DNA from: Theocolax elegans
Lineage: Eukaryota > Arthropoda > Insecta > Hymenoptera > Cerocephalidae
Assembly (NCBI GenBank): GCA_026168455.1
Contig: CM047429.1
Location: 1,415,370-1,479,369, forward strand
Direction of reading: 5' to 3'
Length of the DNA stretch: 64,000 bases
A model generated the notes under the pieces. That model was not told the origin of the DNA and did no database searches. It saw only the letters and a program-made list of their open reading frames with translations. How positions within the stretch are numbered: position 1 is the first letter of the stretch; the number at the start of each line of letters is the position of its first letter. Made by a program: the position numbers and the translations under genes. Shown here in pieces: positions 13,801-28,448 of the stretch.

Positions 13801-14460
13801 CTTGTAGAAGATGTCGAGGTCGGTAATGTTACCTCCAGGTCGATGGGGCAACATTTAGAGAAAGACTTATTACGAAACCAAACAAAAAAAATTTTCTTCC
13901 TGTAGAAGATGTCCAGGTCGGTAATGTTACCTCCTGGTCATCGGGGCAACATTTAGAGAAAGACTTATTACGAAATAAAAAAAAAAATTTTCTTCCTGTA
14001 GAAGATGTCCAGGTCGATAATGTTACCTCCAGAAATATCTACTGAAAAACCTAATGCGTAAAAAAAAATTTTTCTTCCTGTAGAAGATGTGTAGGTCCCT
14101 ACTGTTACCCATATGTCGACGGGGCATCATCTACTGGAAGGCCTATTACGAACCAAAAAAAAAATTTTTCTTCCTGTAGAAGATGTTTAGGTCCCTACTG
14201 TTACCCATAGATCGACGGGGCATCATCTACTGGAGGGCCTATTACGAAATAAAAAAAAAATTTTCTTCCTGTAGAAGATGTCCAGGTCGATAATGTTACC
14301 TCCAGGTCATCGGGTAAATATCTACTGAAAGACCTATTACGTAAAAAAAAAAAAAATGTTTTCTTCCTGTAGAAGATGTCTAGGTCCCTACTGTTACCCA
14401 TAGGTCGACGGGGCATCATCTACTGGAGGGCCTATTACAAAACCAAAAAAAAAATTTTTT

Positions 14461-14556
14461 CTTCCTGTAGAAGATGTTTAGGTCCCTACTGTTACCCATA
14501 GGTCGACGGGGCATCATCTACTGGAAGGCCTATTACGAAACAAAAAAAAAATTTTT
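14461..14556 (+). repeat. Satellite monomer type A (exemplar)
   Basis: This is a clean 96-bp example of the commonest type. Its diagnostic middle is GGTCCCTACTGTTACCCATA, followed by a GTCGAC (SalI) hexamer and GGGGCATCATCTACTGG, ending CCTATTACGAAAC before the A/T run. Subtypes differ in CATAGGTCGA versus CATAGATCGA, in AAGG, AGGG or GGGG before CCTATT, and in a variant reading GTTGTTTAAG with CATGTGGACGG. Relative to type B the first 17 bases and the TATTACGAAA stretch are shared while the centre differs strongly, so the types are old. Confidence 0.9.
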
Positions 14557-15029
14557 CTTCCTGTAGAAGATGTTTAGGTCCCTACTGTTACCCATAGATC
14601 GACGTGGCATCATCTACTGGGGGGCCTATTACGAAACCAAAAAAAATTTTTTTTCCTGTAGTAGTTGTTTAAGATCCTTCTGTTACCCATATGTGGACGG
14701 AGCATCATCTACTGGAGGGCCTATTACGAAACCAAAAAAAAATTTTTTCTTCCTGTAGAAGATGTCCAGGTCGGTAATGTTACCTCCAGGTCATCGGGGC
14801 AACATTTAGAGAAAGACTTATTACGAAATAAAAAAAAAATTTTTCTTTCCGTAGAATATGGCAAGGTCGGTAATGTTACCTCCAGGTCATCGGGGAAATA
14901 TCTACTGAAAGACCTATTACATAAAAAAAAAAAATTTTTTTCTTCCTGTAGAAGATGTTTAGGTCCCTACTGTTACCCATAGGTCGACGGGGCATCATCT
15001 ACTGGGAGGCCTATTACGAAACCAAAAAA

Positions 15030-18000
15030 AAAATTTTTCTTCCTGTAGAAGGTTTTTAGGTCCCTACTGTTACCCATAGATCGACGGGGCATCATCTACT
15101 GGGGGGCCTATTACGAAACCAAAAAAAAATGTTTTTTCCTGTAGAAGATGTTTAGGTTCCTTCTGTTACCCATAGGTCGACGGGGCATCATCTACTGGAA
15201 GGCCTATTGCGAAACAAAAAAAAAAATTTTTCTTCTTGTAGAAGATGTCGAGGTCGGTAATGTTACCTCCAGGTCATTGGGGCAACATTTAGAGAAAGAT
15301 TTATTACGAAATAAAAGAAAAAATTTTCTTCCTGTAATAGATGTCCAGGTCGGTAATGATCCCTCCAGGTCATCGGGAAAATATCTACTGCAAAAACCTA
15401 ATGCGTAAAAAATAAAATTTTTCTTCCTGTAGAAGATGTCTAGGTCCCTACTGTTACCCATATGTGGACGGGGCATCATCTACTGGAGGGCCTATTACGA
15501 AACCAAAAAAAAATTTTTTCTTCCTGTAGAAGATGTCCAGGTCGGTAAAGTTACCTCCAGGTCATCGGGGCAACATTTAGAGAAAGACATATTACGAAAT
15601 AAAAAAAAAAATTTTCTTCCTGTAGAAGATGTCCAGGTCGATAATGTTACCTCCAGGTCATCGGGTAAATATCTACTGAAAGACCTATTACGTAAGAAAA
15701 AAAAATGTTTTCTTCCTGTAGAAGATGTCTAGGTCCCTACTGTTACCCATAGGTCGACGGGGCATCATCTACTGGAAGGCCTATTACGAAACCAAAAAAA
15801 AAATTTTTCTTCCTGTAGAAGATGTTTAGGTCCCTACTGTTACCCATAGATCGAAGGGGCATCATCTACTGGGGGGCCTATTACGAAACCAAAAAAAAAT
15901 TTTTTTTCTTGTAGAAGATGTTTAGGTTCCTTCTGTTACCCATAGGTCGACGGGCCATCATCTACTGGAAGGCCTATTGCGAAACCAAAAAAAAATTTTT
16001 CATCTTGTAGAAGATGTCGAGGTCGGTAATGTTACCTCCAGGTCATTGGGGCAACATTTAGAGAAAGATTTATTACGAAATAAAAGAAAAAATTTTCTTG
16101 CTGTAGTAGATGTCCAGGTCGGTAATTTTACCTCCAGGTCATTGGGGCAACATTTAGAGAAAGACTTATTACGAAATAAAAAAAAAATTTTCTTCCTGTA
16201 GAAGAGGTCCAGGTCGATAATGTTACCTCCAGGTCATCGGGGAAATATCTACTAAAAGACCTATTACGTAAAAAACAAAAAATGTTTTCTTCCTGTAGAA
16301 GACGTCTAGGTCCCTACTGTTACCTCCAGGTCATCGGGGAAATATCTACTGAAAGACCTATTACGTAAAAAAAAAAAATGTTTTCTTCCTGTAGAAGATG
16401 TCTAGGTCCCTACTGTTACCCATAGGTGGACGGGGCATCATCTACTGGAAGGCCTATTACGTAACCAAAAAAAAAATTTTTCTTCCTGTAGAAGATGTTT
16501 AGGTCCCTACTGTTACCCATAGATCGACGAGGCATCATTTACTGGGGGGCATATTACGAAACCAAAAAAAAATTTTTTCGTCCTGTAGAAAATGTCCAGG
16601 TCGGTAATGTTACCTCGAGGTCATTGGGGCAACATTGAGAGAAAGATTTATTACGAAATAAAAGAAAAAATGTTCTTCCTGTAGTAGATGTCCAGGTCGG
16701 TAATGTTCCCTCCAGGTCATCGGGAAAATATCTACTGAAAAACCTAATGCGTAAAAAAAAAAATTTTTCTTCCTGTAGAAGATGTGTAGGTCCCTACTGT
16801 TACCCATATGTCGACGGGGCATTATCTACTGGAGGGGCTATTACGAAACCAAAAAAAAAATTTTTTCTTCCTGTAGAAGATGTCGAGGTCGGTAATTTTA
16901 CCTCCAGGTCATTGGGGCAACATTTAGAGAAAGACTTATTACGAAATAAAAAAAAAATTTTCTTCCTGTAGAAGATGTCCAAGTCGATAATGTTACCTCC
17001 AGGTCATCGGGGAAATATCTACTGAAAGACCTATTACGTAAAAAAACAAAAAATGTTTTCTTCCTGTAAAAGATGGCTAGGTCCCTACTGTTTCCCATAG
17101 GTCGACGGGGCATCATCTACTGGAAGGCCTATTACGAAACCAAAAAAAAATTTTTCTTCCTGTAGAAGATGTTTAGGTCCCTACTGTTACCCATAGATCG
17201 ACGGGGCATCATTTACTGGGGGGCCTATTACGAAACCAAAAAAAATTTTTTTTCCTGTAGAAGATGTTTAGGTTCCTTCTGTTACCCATAGGTCGACGGG
17301 GCATCATATACTGGAGGGCCTATTACGAAACCAAAAAAAAAATTTTTTCTTCCTGTAGAAAATGTCCAGGTCGGTAATGTTACCTCGAGGTCATTGGGGC
17401 AACATTTAGAGAAAGATTTATTACGAAATAAAAGAAAAAATTTTCTTCCTGTAGTAGATGTCCAGGTCGGTAATGTTCCCTCCAGGTCATCGGGAAAATA
17501 TCTACTGAAAAACCTAATGCGTAAAAAAAAAAATTGTTCTTCCTGTAGAAGATGTCTAGGTCCCTTCTGTTACCCACATGTCGACGGGGCATCATCTACT
17601 GGAGGGCCTATTACGAAACCAAAAAAAAAAATTTTTCTTCCTGTAGAAGATGTCTAGGTCTGTAATGTTACCTCCATGTCATCGGGACAACATTTAGAGA
17701 AAGACGTATTACGAAATAAAAAAAAAAATTTTCTTCCCGTAGAATATGGCCAGGTTCCTACTGTTACCCATAGGTCGACGGGGCATCATCTACTGGAGGG
17801 CCTATTACAAAACCAAAAAAAAAATTTTTTCTTCCTGTAGAAGATGTTTAGGTCCCTACTGTTACCCATAGGTCGACGGGGCATCATCTACTGGAAGGCC
17901 TATTACGAAACAAAAAAAAAATTTTTCTTCCTGTAGAAGATGTTTAGGTCCCTACTGTTACCCATAGATCGACGTGGCATCATCTACTGGGGGGCCTATT

Positions 18001-19950
18001 ACGAAACCAAAAAAAAATTTTTTTTCCTGTAGAAGTTGTTTAAGATCCTTCTGTTACCCATATGTGGACGGAGCATCATCTACTGGAGGGCCTATTACGA
18101 AACCAAAAAAAAATTTTTTCTTCCTGTAGAAGATGTCCAGGTCGGTAATGTTACCTCCAGGTCATCGGGGCAACATTTAGAGAAAGACTTATTACGAAAT
18201 AAAAAAAAAAATTTTTCTTCCCGTAGAATATGGCAAGGTCGGTAATGTTACCTCCAGGTCATCGGGGAAATATCTACTGAAAGACCTATTACATAAAAAA
18301 AAAAATTTTTTTCTTCCTGTAGAAGATGTTTAGGTCCCTACTGTTACCCATAGGTCGACGGGGCATCATCTACTGGAAGGCCTATTACGAAACCAAAAAA
18401 AAAATTTTTCTTCCTGTAGAAGGTTTTTAGGTCCCTACTGTTACCCATAGATCGACGGGGCATCATCTACTGGGGGGCCTATTACGAAACCAAAAAAAAA
18501 TGTTTTTTCCTGTAGAAGATGTTTAGGATCCTTCTGTTACCCATAGGTCGACGGGGCATCATCTACTGGAAGGCCTATTGCGAAACAAAAAAAAAAATTT
18601 TTCTTCTTGTAGAAGATGTCGAGGTCGGTAATGTTACCTCCAGGTCATTGGGGCAACATTTAGAGAAAGATTTATTACGAAATAAAAGAAAAAATTTTCT
18701 TCCTGTAGTAGATGTCCAGGTCGGTAATGTTCCCTCCAGGTCATCGGGAAAATATCTACTGCAAAACCTAATGCGTAAAAAATAAAATTTTTCTTCCTGT
18801 AGAAGATGTCTAGGTCCCTACTGTTACCCATATGTGGACGGGGCATCATCTACTGGAGGGCCTATTACGAAACCAAAAAAAAAATTTTTTCTTCCTGTAG
18901 AAGATGTCCAGGTCGGTAAAGTTACCTCCAGGTCATCGGTGCAACATTTAGAGAAAGACATATTACGAAATAAAAAAAAAAATTTTCTTCCTGTAGAAGA
19001 TGTCCAGGTCGATAATGTTACCTCCAGGTCATCGGGTAAATATCTACTGAAAGACCTATTACGTAAAAAAAAAAAATGTTTTCTTCCTGTAGAAGATGTC
19101 TAGGTCCCTACTGTTACCCATAGGTCGACGGGGCATCATCTACTGGAAGGCCTATTACGAAACCAAAAAAAAAATTTTTCTTCCTGTAGAAGATGTTTAG
19201 GTCCCTACTGTTACCCATAGATCGACGGGGCATCATCTACTGGGGGGCCTATTACGAAACCAAAAAAAAATTTTTTTTCTTGTAGAAGATGTTTAGGTTC
19301 CTTCTGTTACCCATAGGTCGACGGGGCATCATCTACTGGAAGGCCTATTGCGAAACCAAAAAAAAAATTTTTCTTCTTGTAGAAGATGTCGAGGTCGGTA
19401 ATGTTACCTCCAGGTCATTGGGGCAACATTTAGAGAAAGATTTATTACGAAATAAAAGAAAAAATTTTCTTGCTGTAGTAGATGTCCAGGTCGGTAATTT
19501 TACCTCCAGGTCATTGGGGCAACATTTAGAGAAAGACTTATTACGAAATAAAAAAAAAAATTTTCTTCCTGTAGAAGAGGTCCAGGTCGATAATGTTACC
19601 TCCAGGTCATCGGGGATATATCTACTGAAAGACCTATTACGTAACAAAACAAAAAATGTTTTCTTCCTGTAGAAGACGTCTAGGTCCCTACTGTTACCTC
19701 CAGGTCATCGGGGAAATATCTACTGAAAGACCTATTACGTAAAAAAAAAAAAATGTTTTCTTCCTGTAGAAGATGTCTAGGTCCCTACTGTTACCCATAG
19801 GTCGACGGGGCATCATCTACTGGAAGGCCTATTACGAAACCAAAAAAAAAATTTTTTCTTCCTGTAGAAGATGTCCAGGTCGGTAATTTTACCTCCAGGT
19901 CATTGGGGCAACATTTAGAGAAAGGCTTATTACGAGATAAAAAAAAAAAT
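15030..19950 (+). repeat. HOR pair, offset ~3,371 bp (35 monomers)
   Basis: The GAAGGTTTTTAGGTCC variant at about 15,050 and 18,419, the GAAGAGGTCC variant at about 16,201 and 19,573, and the GACGTCTAGG hybrid monomers that follow them are all about 3,371 bp apart. Type order between the markers matches. A near-equal distance of about 3,355 bp links 9.5-10.8 kb with 12.8-14.0 kb. Confidence 0.82.
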
Positions 19951-21697
19951 TTTCTTCCTGTAGAAGATGTCCAGGTCGATAATGTTACCTCCAGGTCATC
20001 GGGGAAATATCTACTGAAAGACCTATTACGTAAAAAAACAAAAAATGTTTTCTTCCTGTAAAAGATGGCTAGGTCCCTACTGTTACCCATAGGTCGACGG
20101 GGCATCATCTACTGGAAGGCCTATTACGAAACCAAAAAAAAAATTTTTCTTCCTGTAGAAGATGTTTAGGTCCCTACTGTTACCCATAGATCGACGGGGC
20201 ATCATCTACTGGGGGGCCTATTACGAAACCAAAAAAAATTTTTTTTCCTGTAGAAGATGTTTAGGTTCCTTCTGTTACCCATAGGTCGACGGGGCATCAT
20301 CTACTGGAGGGCCTATTACGAAACCAAAAAAAAAATTTTTTCTTCCTGTAGAAGATGTCCAGGTCGGTAATGTTACCTCCAGGTCATCGGGGCAACATTT
20401 AGAGAAAGACTTATTACGAAATAAAAAAAAAAATTTTTCTTCCCGTAGAATATGGCAAGGTCGGTAATGTTACCTCCAGGTCATCGCGGAAGTATCTACT
20501 GAAAGACCTATTACATAAAAAAAAAAAATTTTTTTCTTCCTGTAGAAGATGTTTAGGTCCCTACTGTTACCCATAGATCGACGGGGCATCATCTACTGGG
20601 GGGCCTATTGCGAAACCAAAAAAAAATGTTTTTTCCTGTAGAAGATGTTTAGGTTCCTTCTGTTACCCATAGGTCGACGGGGCATCATCTACTGGAAGGC
20701 CTATTGCGAAACAAAAAAAAAATTTTTCTTCTTGTAGAAGATGTCGAGGTCGGTAATGTTACCTCCAGGTCATTGGGGCAACATTTAGAGAAAGATTTAT
20801 TACGAAATAAAAGAAAAAATTTTCTTCCTGTAGTAGATGTCCAGGTCGGTAATGTTCCCTCCAGTTCATCGGGAAAATATCTACTGCAAAACCTAATGCG
20901 TAAAAAATAAAATTTTTCTTCCTGTAAAAGATGTCTAGGTCCCTACTGTTTCCCATAGGTCGACGGGGCATCATCTACTGGAAGGCCTATTACGAAACCA
21001 AAAAAAAAATTTTTCTTCCTGTCGAAGATGTTTAGGTCCCTACTGTTACCCATAGATCGACGGGGCATCATCTACTGGGGGGCCTATTACGAAACCAAAA
21101 AAAATTTTTTTTCCTGTAGAAGATGTTTAGGTTCCTTCTGTTACCCATAGGTCGACGGGGCATCATCTACTGGAGTGCCTATTACGAAACCAAAAAAAAA
21201 ATTTTTTCTTCCTGTAGAAAATGTCCAGGTCGGTAATGTTACCTCGAGGTCATTGGGGCAACATTTAGAGAAAGATTTATTACGAAATAAAAGAAAAAAT
21301 TTTCCTCCTGTAGTAGATGTCCAGGTCGGTAATGTTCCCTCCAGGTCATCGGGAAAATATCTAGTGAAAAACCAAATGCGTAAAAAAAAAAATTTTTCTT
21401 CCTGTAGAAGATGTCCAGGTCGATAATGTTACCTCCAGGTCATCGGGGAAATATCTACTGAAAGACCTATTTCGTAAAAAAAAAAAAAATGTTTTCTTCC
21501 TGTAGAAGATGTCTAGGTCCCTACTGTTACCCATAGGTCGACGGGGCATCATCTACTGGAAGGCCTATTACGAAACCAAAAAAAAAATTTTCCTTCCTGT
21601 AGAAGATGTTTAGGTCCCTACTGTTACCCATAGATCGACGGGGCATCATCTACTGGGGGGCCTATTACGAAACCAAAAAAAAAGTTTTCTTCCTGTA

Positions 21698-24600
21698 GAA
21701 TATGTCTAGGTCCCTACTGTTACCCATATGTCGACGGGGCATCATCTACTGGAAGGCCTATTACGAAACCAAAAAAAAAAATTTTGCTTCTTGTAGAAGA
21801 TGTCGAGGTCGGTAATGTTACCTCCAGGTCATCGGGGCAACATGTAGAGAAAGACTTATTACGAAATGAAAAAAAAAATTTTCTTCCTGTAGTAGATGTC
21901 CAGGTCGGTAATGTTCCCTCCAGGTCATCGGGAAAATATCTACTGAAAAACCTATTGCGTAAAAAAAAAATTTTTCTTCCCGTAAAAGATGTCTAGGTCG
22001 GTAATGTTACCTCCATGTAATCGGGACAACATTTAGAGAAAGACGTATTACGAAATAAAAAAAAAAAATTATCTTCCCGTAGTATATGGCCAGGTCGGTA
22101 AAGTTACCTCCAGGTCATCGGGGAAATATCTACTGAAAGACCTATTACATACAAAAAAAAATTTTTTTTCTTCCTGTAGAAGATGTTTAGGTCCCTACTG
22201 TTACCCATAGGTCGACGGGGCGTCATCTACTGGAAGGCCTATTAGGAAACCAAAAAAGAAAATTTTTTCTTCCTGTAGAAGATGTCTAGGTCCCTACTGT
22301 TACCCATAGGTAGACGGGGCATCGTCTACTGGAAGGCCTATTACGAAACCAAAAAAAAAATTTTTCTTCCTGTAGAAGATGTTTAGGTCCCTACTGTTAC
22401 CCATAGATCGACGGGGCATCATCGACTTGGGGGCCTATTATGAAACCAAAAAAAATTTTTCTTCCTGTAGAAGATGTCTAGGTCCCTACTGTTACCCATA
22501 TGTGGACGGGGCATCATCTACTGGAGGGCCTATTACGAAACCAAAAAAAAAATTTTTTCTTCCTGTAGAAGATGTCCAGGTCGGTAATGTTACCTCCAGG
22601 TCATCGGGGCAACATCTAGAGTAAGACTTATTACGAAATAAAAAAAAAAATTTTCTTCCTGTAGTAGATGTCCAGGTCGGTATTGTTCCCTCCAGGTCAT
22701 CGGGAAAATATCTACTGTAAAACCTATTGCGTAAATAAAAAATTTTTCTTCCTGTAGAAGATGTCTAGGTCCCTACTGTTACCCATAGGTCGACGGGGCA
22801 TCATCTACTGGAAGGCCTATTACGAAACCAAAAAAAAAATTTTTCTTCCTGTCGAAGATGTCTAGGTCCCTACTGTTACCCATAGGTCGACGGGGCATCA
22901 TCTACTGGAAGGCCTATTACGAAACCAAAAAAAAAATTTATCTTCCTGTAGAAGATGTTTAGGTTCCTTCTGTTGCCCATAGGTCGACGGGGCATCATCT
23001 ACTGGACGGCCTATTACGAAACCAAAAAAAAAAATTTTTATTCTTGTAGAAGATGTCGAGGTCGGTAATGTTACCTCCAGGTCATTGGGGCAACATTTAG
23101 AGAAAAATTTATTACGAAATAAAAGAAAAAATTTTGTTCCTGTAGTAGATGTCCGGGTCGGTAATGTTCCCTCCAGGTCATCGGGAAAATATCTACTGAA
23201 AAACCTAATGCGTAAAAAAAAAAATTTTTCTTCCTATAGAAGATGTCTAGGTCCCTACTGTTTCCCATATGTCGACGGGGCATCATCTACTGGAGGGCCT
23301 ATTACGAAACCAAAAAAAAAATTTTTTCTTCCTGTAGAAGATGTCCAGGTCGGTAATGTTACCTCCAGGTCATCGGGGCAACATTTAGAGAAAGACTTAT
23401 TACGAAATAAAAAAAAAAATTTTTCTTCCCGTAGAATATGGCAAGGTCGGTAATGTTACCTCCAGGTCATCGGGGAAGTATCTACTGAAAGACCTATTAC
23501 ATAAAAAAAAAAATTTTTTTCTTCCTGTAGAAGATGTTTAGGTCACTACTGTTACCCATAGATCGACGGGGCATCATCTACTGGGGGGCCTATTACGAAA
23601 CCAAAAAAAATGTTTTTTCCTGTAGAAGATGTTTAGGTTCCTTCTGTTACCCATAGGTCGACGGGGCATCATCTACTGGAAGGCCTATTGCGAAACAAAA
23701 AAAAAAATTTTTCTTCTTGTAGAAGATGTCGAGGTCGGTAATGTTACCTCCAGGTCATTGGATCAACATTTAGAGAAAGATTTATTACGAAATAAAAGAA
23801 AAAATTTTCTTCCTGTAGTAGATGTCCAGGTCGGTAATGTTCCCTCCAGGTCATCGGGAAAATATCTACTGCAAAACCTAATGCGTAAAAAATAAAATTT
23901 TTCTTCCTGTAGAAGATGTCTAGGTCCCTACTGTTACCCATATGTGGACGGGGCATCATCTACTGGAGGGCCTATTACGAAACCAAAAAAAAAATTTTTT
24001 CTTCCTGTAGAAGATGTCCAGGTCGGTAAAGTTACCTCCAGGTCATCGGGGCAACATTTAGAGAAAGACATATTACGAAATAAAAAAAAAAATTTTCTTC
24101 CTGTAGAAGATGTCCAGGTCGATAATGTTACCTCCAGGTCATCGGGTAAATATCTACTGAAAGACCTATTACGTAAAACAAAAAAAAATGTTTTCTTCCT
24201 GTAGAAAATGTCTAGGTCCCTACTGTTACCCATAGGTCGACGGGGCATCATCTACTGGAAGGCCTATTACGAAACCAAAAAAAAAATATTTCTTCCTGTA
24301 GAAGATGTTTAGGTCCCTACTGCTACCCATAGATCGACGGGGCATCATCTACTGGGGGGCCTATTACGAAACCAAAAAAAAATTTTTTTTCTTGCAGAAG
24401 ATGTTTAGGTTCCTTCTGTTACCCATAGGTCGACGGGGCATCATCTACTGGAAGGCCTATTGCGAAACCAAAAAAAAAAATTTTTCTTCCTGTAGAAGAT
24501 GTCTAGGTCTGTAATGTTACCTCCATGTCATCGGGACAACATTTAGAGAAAGACGTATTACGAAATAAAAAAAAAAAATTTTCTTCCCGTAGAATATGGC

Positions 24601-27600
24601 CAGGTCCCTACTGTTACCCATAGGTCGACGGGGCATCATCTACTGGAGGGCCTATTACAAAACCAAAAAAAAAATTTTTTCTTCCTGTAGAAGATGTTTA
24701 GGTCCCTACTGTTACCCATAGGTCGACGGGGCATCATCTACTGGAAGGCCTATTACGAAACCAAAAAAAAAATTTTTCTTCCTGTAGAAGATGTCCAGGT
24801 CGATAATGTTACCTCCAGGTCATCGGGTAAATATCTACTGAAAGACCTATTACGTAAAAAAAAAAAAAATGTTTTCTTCCTGTAGAAGATGTCTAGGTCC
24901 CTACTGTTACCCATAGGTCGACGGGGCATCATCTACTGGAAGGCCTATTACGAAACCAAAAAAAAAATTTTTCTTCCTGTAGAAGATGTTTAGGTCCCTA
25001 CTGTTACCCATAGATCGACGGGGCATGATCTACTGGGGGGCCTATTACGAAACCAAAAAAAAATTTTTTTTCTTGTAGAAGATGTTTAGGTTCCTTCTGT
25101 TACCCATAGGTCGACGGGGCATCATCTACTGGAAGGCCTATTGCGAAACCAAAAAAAAAATTTTTCTTCCTGTAGAAGATGTCTAGGTCCCTACTGTTAC
25201 CCACATGTCGACGGGGCATCATCTACTGGAGGGCCTATTACGAAACCAAAAAAAAAAATTTTTCTTCCTGTAGAAGATGTCTAGGTCTGTAATGTTACCT
25301 CCATGTCATCGGGACAACATTTAGAGAAAGACGTATTACGAAATAAAAAAAATTTTCTTCCCGTAGAATATGGCCAGGTCCCTACTGTTACCCATAGGTC
25401 GACGGGGCATCATCTACTGGAGGGCCAATTACAATACCAAAAAAAAAATTTTTTCTTCGTGTAGAAGATGTTTAGGTCCCTACTGTTACCCATAGATAGA
25501 CGGGGCATCATCTACTGGGGGGCCTATTACGAAACCAAAAAAAAATTTTTTTTCCTGTAGAAGTTGTTTAAGTTCCTTCTGTTACCCATATGTGGACGGG
25601 GCATCATCTACTGGAAGGCCTATTACGAAACCAAAAAAAAAATTTTTCTTCGTGTAGAAGATGTTTAGGTCCCTACTGTTACCCATAGATAGACGGGGCA
25701 TCATCTACTGGGGGGCCTATTACGAAACCAAAAAAAAATTTTTTTTCCTGTAGAAGTTGTTTAAGTTCCTTCTGTTACCCATATGTGGACGGGGCATCAT
25801 CTACTGGAGGGCCTATTACGAAACCAAAAAAAAAATTTTTTCTTCCTGTAGAAGATGTCCAGGTCGGTAATGTTACCTCCAGGTCATCGAGGCAACATTT
25901 AGAGAAAGACTTATTACGAAATAAAAAAAAAAATTTTTCTTCCCGTAGAATATGGCAAGGTCGGTAATGTTACCTCCAGGTCATCGGGGAAGTATCTACT
26001 GAAAGACCTATTACATAAAAAAAAAAAATTTTTTTCTTCCTGTAGAAGATGTTTAGGTCCCTACTGTTACCCATAGATCGACGGGGCATCATCTACTGGG
26101 GGGCCTATTACGAAACCAAAAAAAAATGTTTTTTCCTGTAGAAGATGTTTAGGTTCCTTCTGTTACCCATAGGTCGACGGGGCATCATCTACTGGAAGGC
26201 CTATTGCGAAACAAAAAAAAAATTTTTCTTCTTGTAGAAGATGTCGAGGTCGGTAATGTTACTTCCAGGTCATTGGGGCAACATTTAGAGAAAGATTTAT
26301 TACGAAATAAAAGAAAAAATTTTCTTCCTGTAGTAGATGTCCAGGTCGGTAATGTTCCCTCCAGGTCATCGGGAAAATATCTACTGCAAAACCTAATGCG
26401 TAAAAAATAAAATTTTTCTTCCTGTAGAAGATGTTTAGGTCCCTACTGTTACCCATAGATCGACGGGGCATCATCTACTGGGGGGCCTATTACGAAACCA
26501 AAAAAAATTTTTTTTCCTGTAGAAGTTGTTTAAGTTCCTTCTGTTACCCATATGTGGACGGGGCATCATCTACTGAAAGGCCTATTACGAAACCAAAAAA
26601 AAAATTTTTTTTTCCTGTAGAAGATGTCCAGGTCGGTAAAGTTACCTCCAGGTCATCGGGGCAACATTTAGAGAAAGACATATTACGAAATAAAAAAAAA
26701 AATTTTCTTCCTGTAGAAGATGTCCAGGTCGATAATGTTACCTCCAGGTCATCGGGTAAATATCTACTGAAAGACCTATTACGTAAAAAAAAAAAAAATG
26801 TTTTCTTCCTGTAGAAGATGTCTAGGTCCCTACTGTTAACCATAGGTCGACGGGGCATCATCTACTGGAAGGCCTATTACGAAACCAAAAAAAAAATTTT
26901 TCTTCCTGTAGAAGATGTTTAGGTCCCTACTGTTACCCATAGATCGACGGGGCATCATCTACTGGGGGGCCTATTACGAAACCAAAAAAAAATTTTTTTT
27001 CTTGTAGAAGATGTTTAGGTTCCTTCTGTTACCCATAGGTCGACGGGGCATCATCTACTGGAAGGCCTATTGCGAAACCAAAAAAAATTTTTCTTCTTGT
27101 AGATGATGTCGAGGTCGGTAATGTTACCTCCAGGTCATTGGGGCAACATTTAGAGAAAGACTTATTACGAAATAAAAAAAAAATTTTCTTCCTGTAGAAG
27201 AGGTCCAGGTCGATAATGTTACCTCAAGGTCATCGGGGAAATATCTACTGAAAGACCTATTACGTAAAAAAACAAAAATGTTTTCTTCCTGTAGAAGACG
27301 TCTAGGTCCCTACTGTTACCTCCAGGTCATCGGGGAAATATCTACTGAAAGACCTATTACGTAAAAAAAAAAAAATGTTTTATTCCTGTAGAAGATGTCT
27401 AGGTCCCTACTGTTACCCATAGGTCGACGGGGCATCATCTACTGGAAGGCCTATTACGTAACCAAAAAAAAAATTTTTCTTCCTGTAGAAGATGTTTAGG
27501 TCCCTACTGTTACCCATAGATCGACGGGGCATCATTTACTAGGGGGCCTATTACGAAACCAAAAAAAAATTTTTTCTTCCTGTAGAAAATGTCCAGGTCG

Positions 27601-28448
27601 GTAATGTTACCTCGAGGTCATTGGGGCAACATTGAGAGAAAGATTTATTACGAAATAAAAGAAAAAATGTTCTTCCTGTAGTAGATGTCCAGGTCGGTAA
27701 TGTTCCCTCCAGGTCATCGGGAAAATATCTACTAAAAAACCTAATGCGTAAAAAAAAAATTTTTCTTCCTGTAGAAGATGTGTAGGTCCCTACTGTTACC
27801 CATATGTCGACGGGGCATCATCTACTGAAAGGCCTATTACGAAACCAAAAAAAAAATTTTTCTTCCTGTAGAAGATGTTTAGGTCCCTACTGTTACCCAT
27901 AGATCGACGGGGCATCATCTACTGGGGGGCCTATTACGAAACCAAAAAAAATTTTTTTTCCTGTAGAAGATGTTTAGGTTCCTTTCTGTTACCCATAGGT
28001 CGACGGGGCATCATCTACTGGAGGGGCTATTACGAAACCAAAAAAAAATTTTTCTTCCTGTAGAAGATGTCCAGGTCGGTAATTTTACCTCCAGGTCATT
28101 GGGGCAACATTTAGAGAAAGACTTATTACGAAATAAAAAAAAAAATTTTCTTCCTGTAGAAGATGTCCAGGTCGATAATGTTACCTCCAGGTCATCGGGG
28201 AAATATCTACTGAAAGACCTATTACGTAAAAAAACAAAAAATGTTTTCTTCCTGTAAAAGATGTCTAGGTCCCTACTGTTACCCATAGGTCGACGGGGCA
28301 TCATCTACTGGAAGGCCTATTACGAAACCAAAAAAAAATTTTCCTTCCTGTAGAAGATGTTTAGGTCCCTACTGTTACCCATAGATCGACGGGGCATCAT
28401 CTACTGGGGGGCCTATTACGAAACCAAAAAAAAAGTTTTCTTCCTGTA
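21698..28448 (+). repeat. 6.75-kb HOR block A
   Basis: This is the first of three long blocks. I define each from the marker GAATATGTCTAGG, found at 21698, 28449, 35221, 42004, 45397, 48387 and 51172. This block is 6,751 bp, about 70 monomers. Other markers repeat at the same phase: a unit with ATCTACTTGGGGGCC at about 22,379, a unit with GATCAACATTT at about 23,760, and the GAAGAGGTCC unit at about 27,197. It has far fewer stray indels than blocks B and C. Confidence 0.88.
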
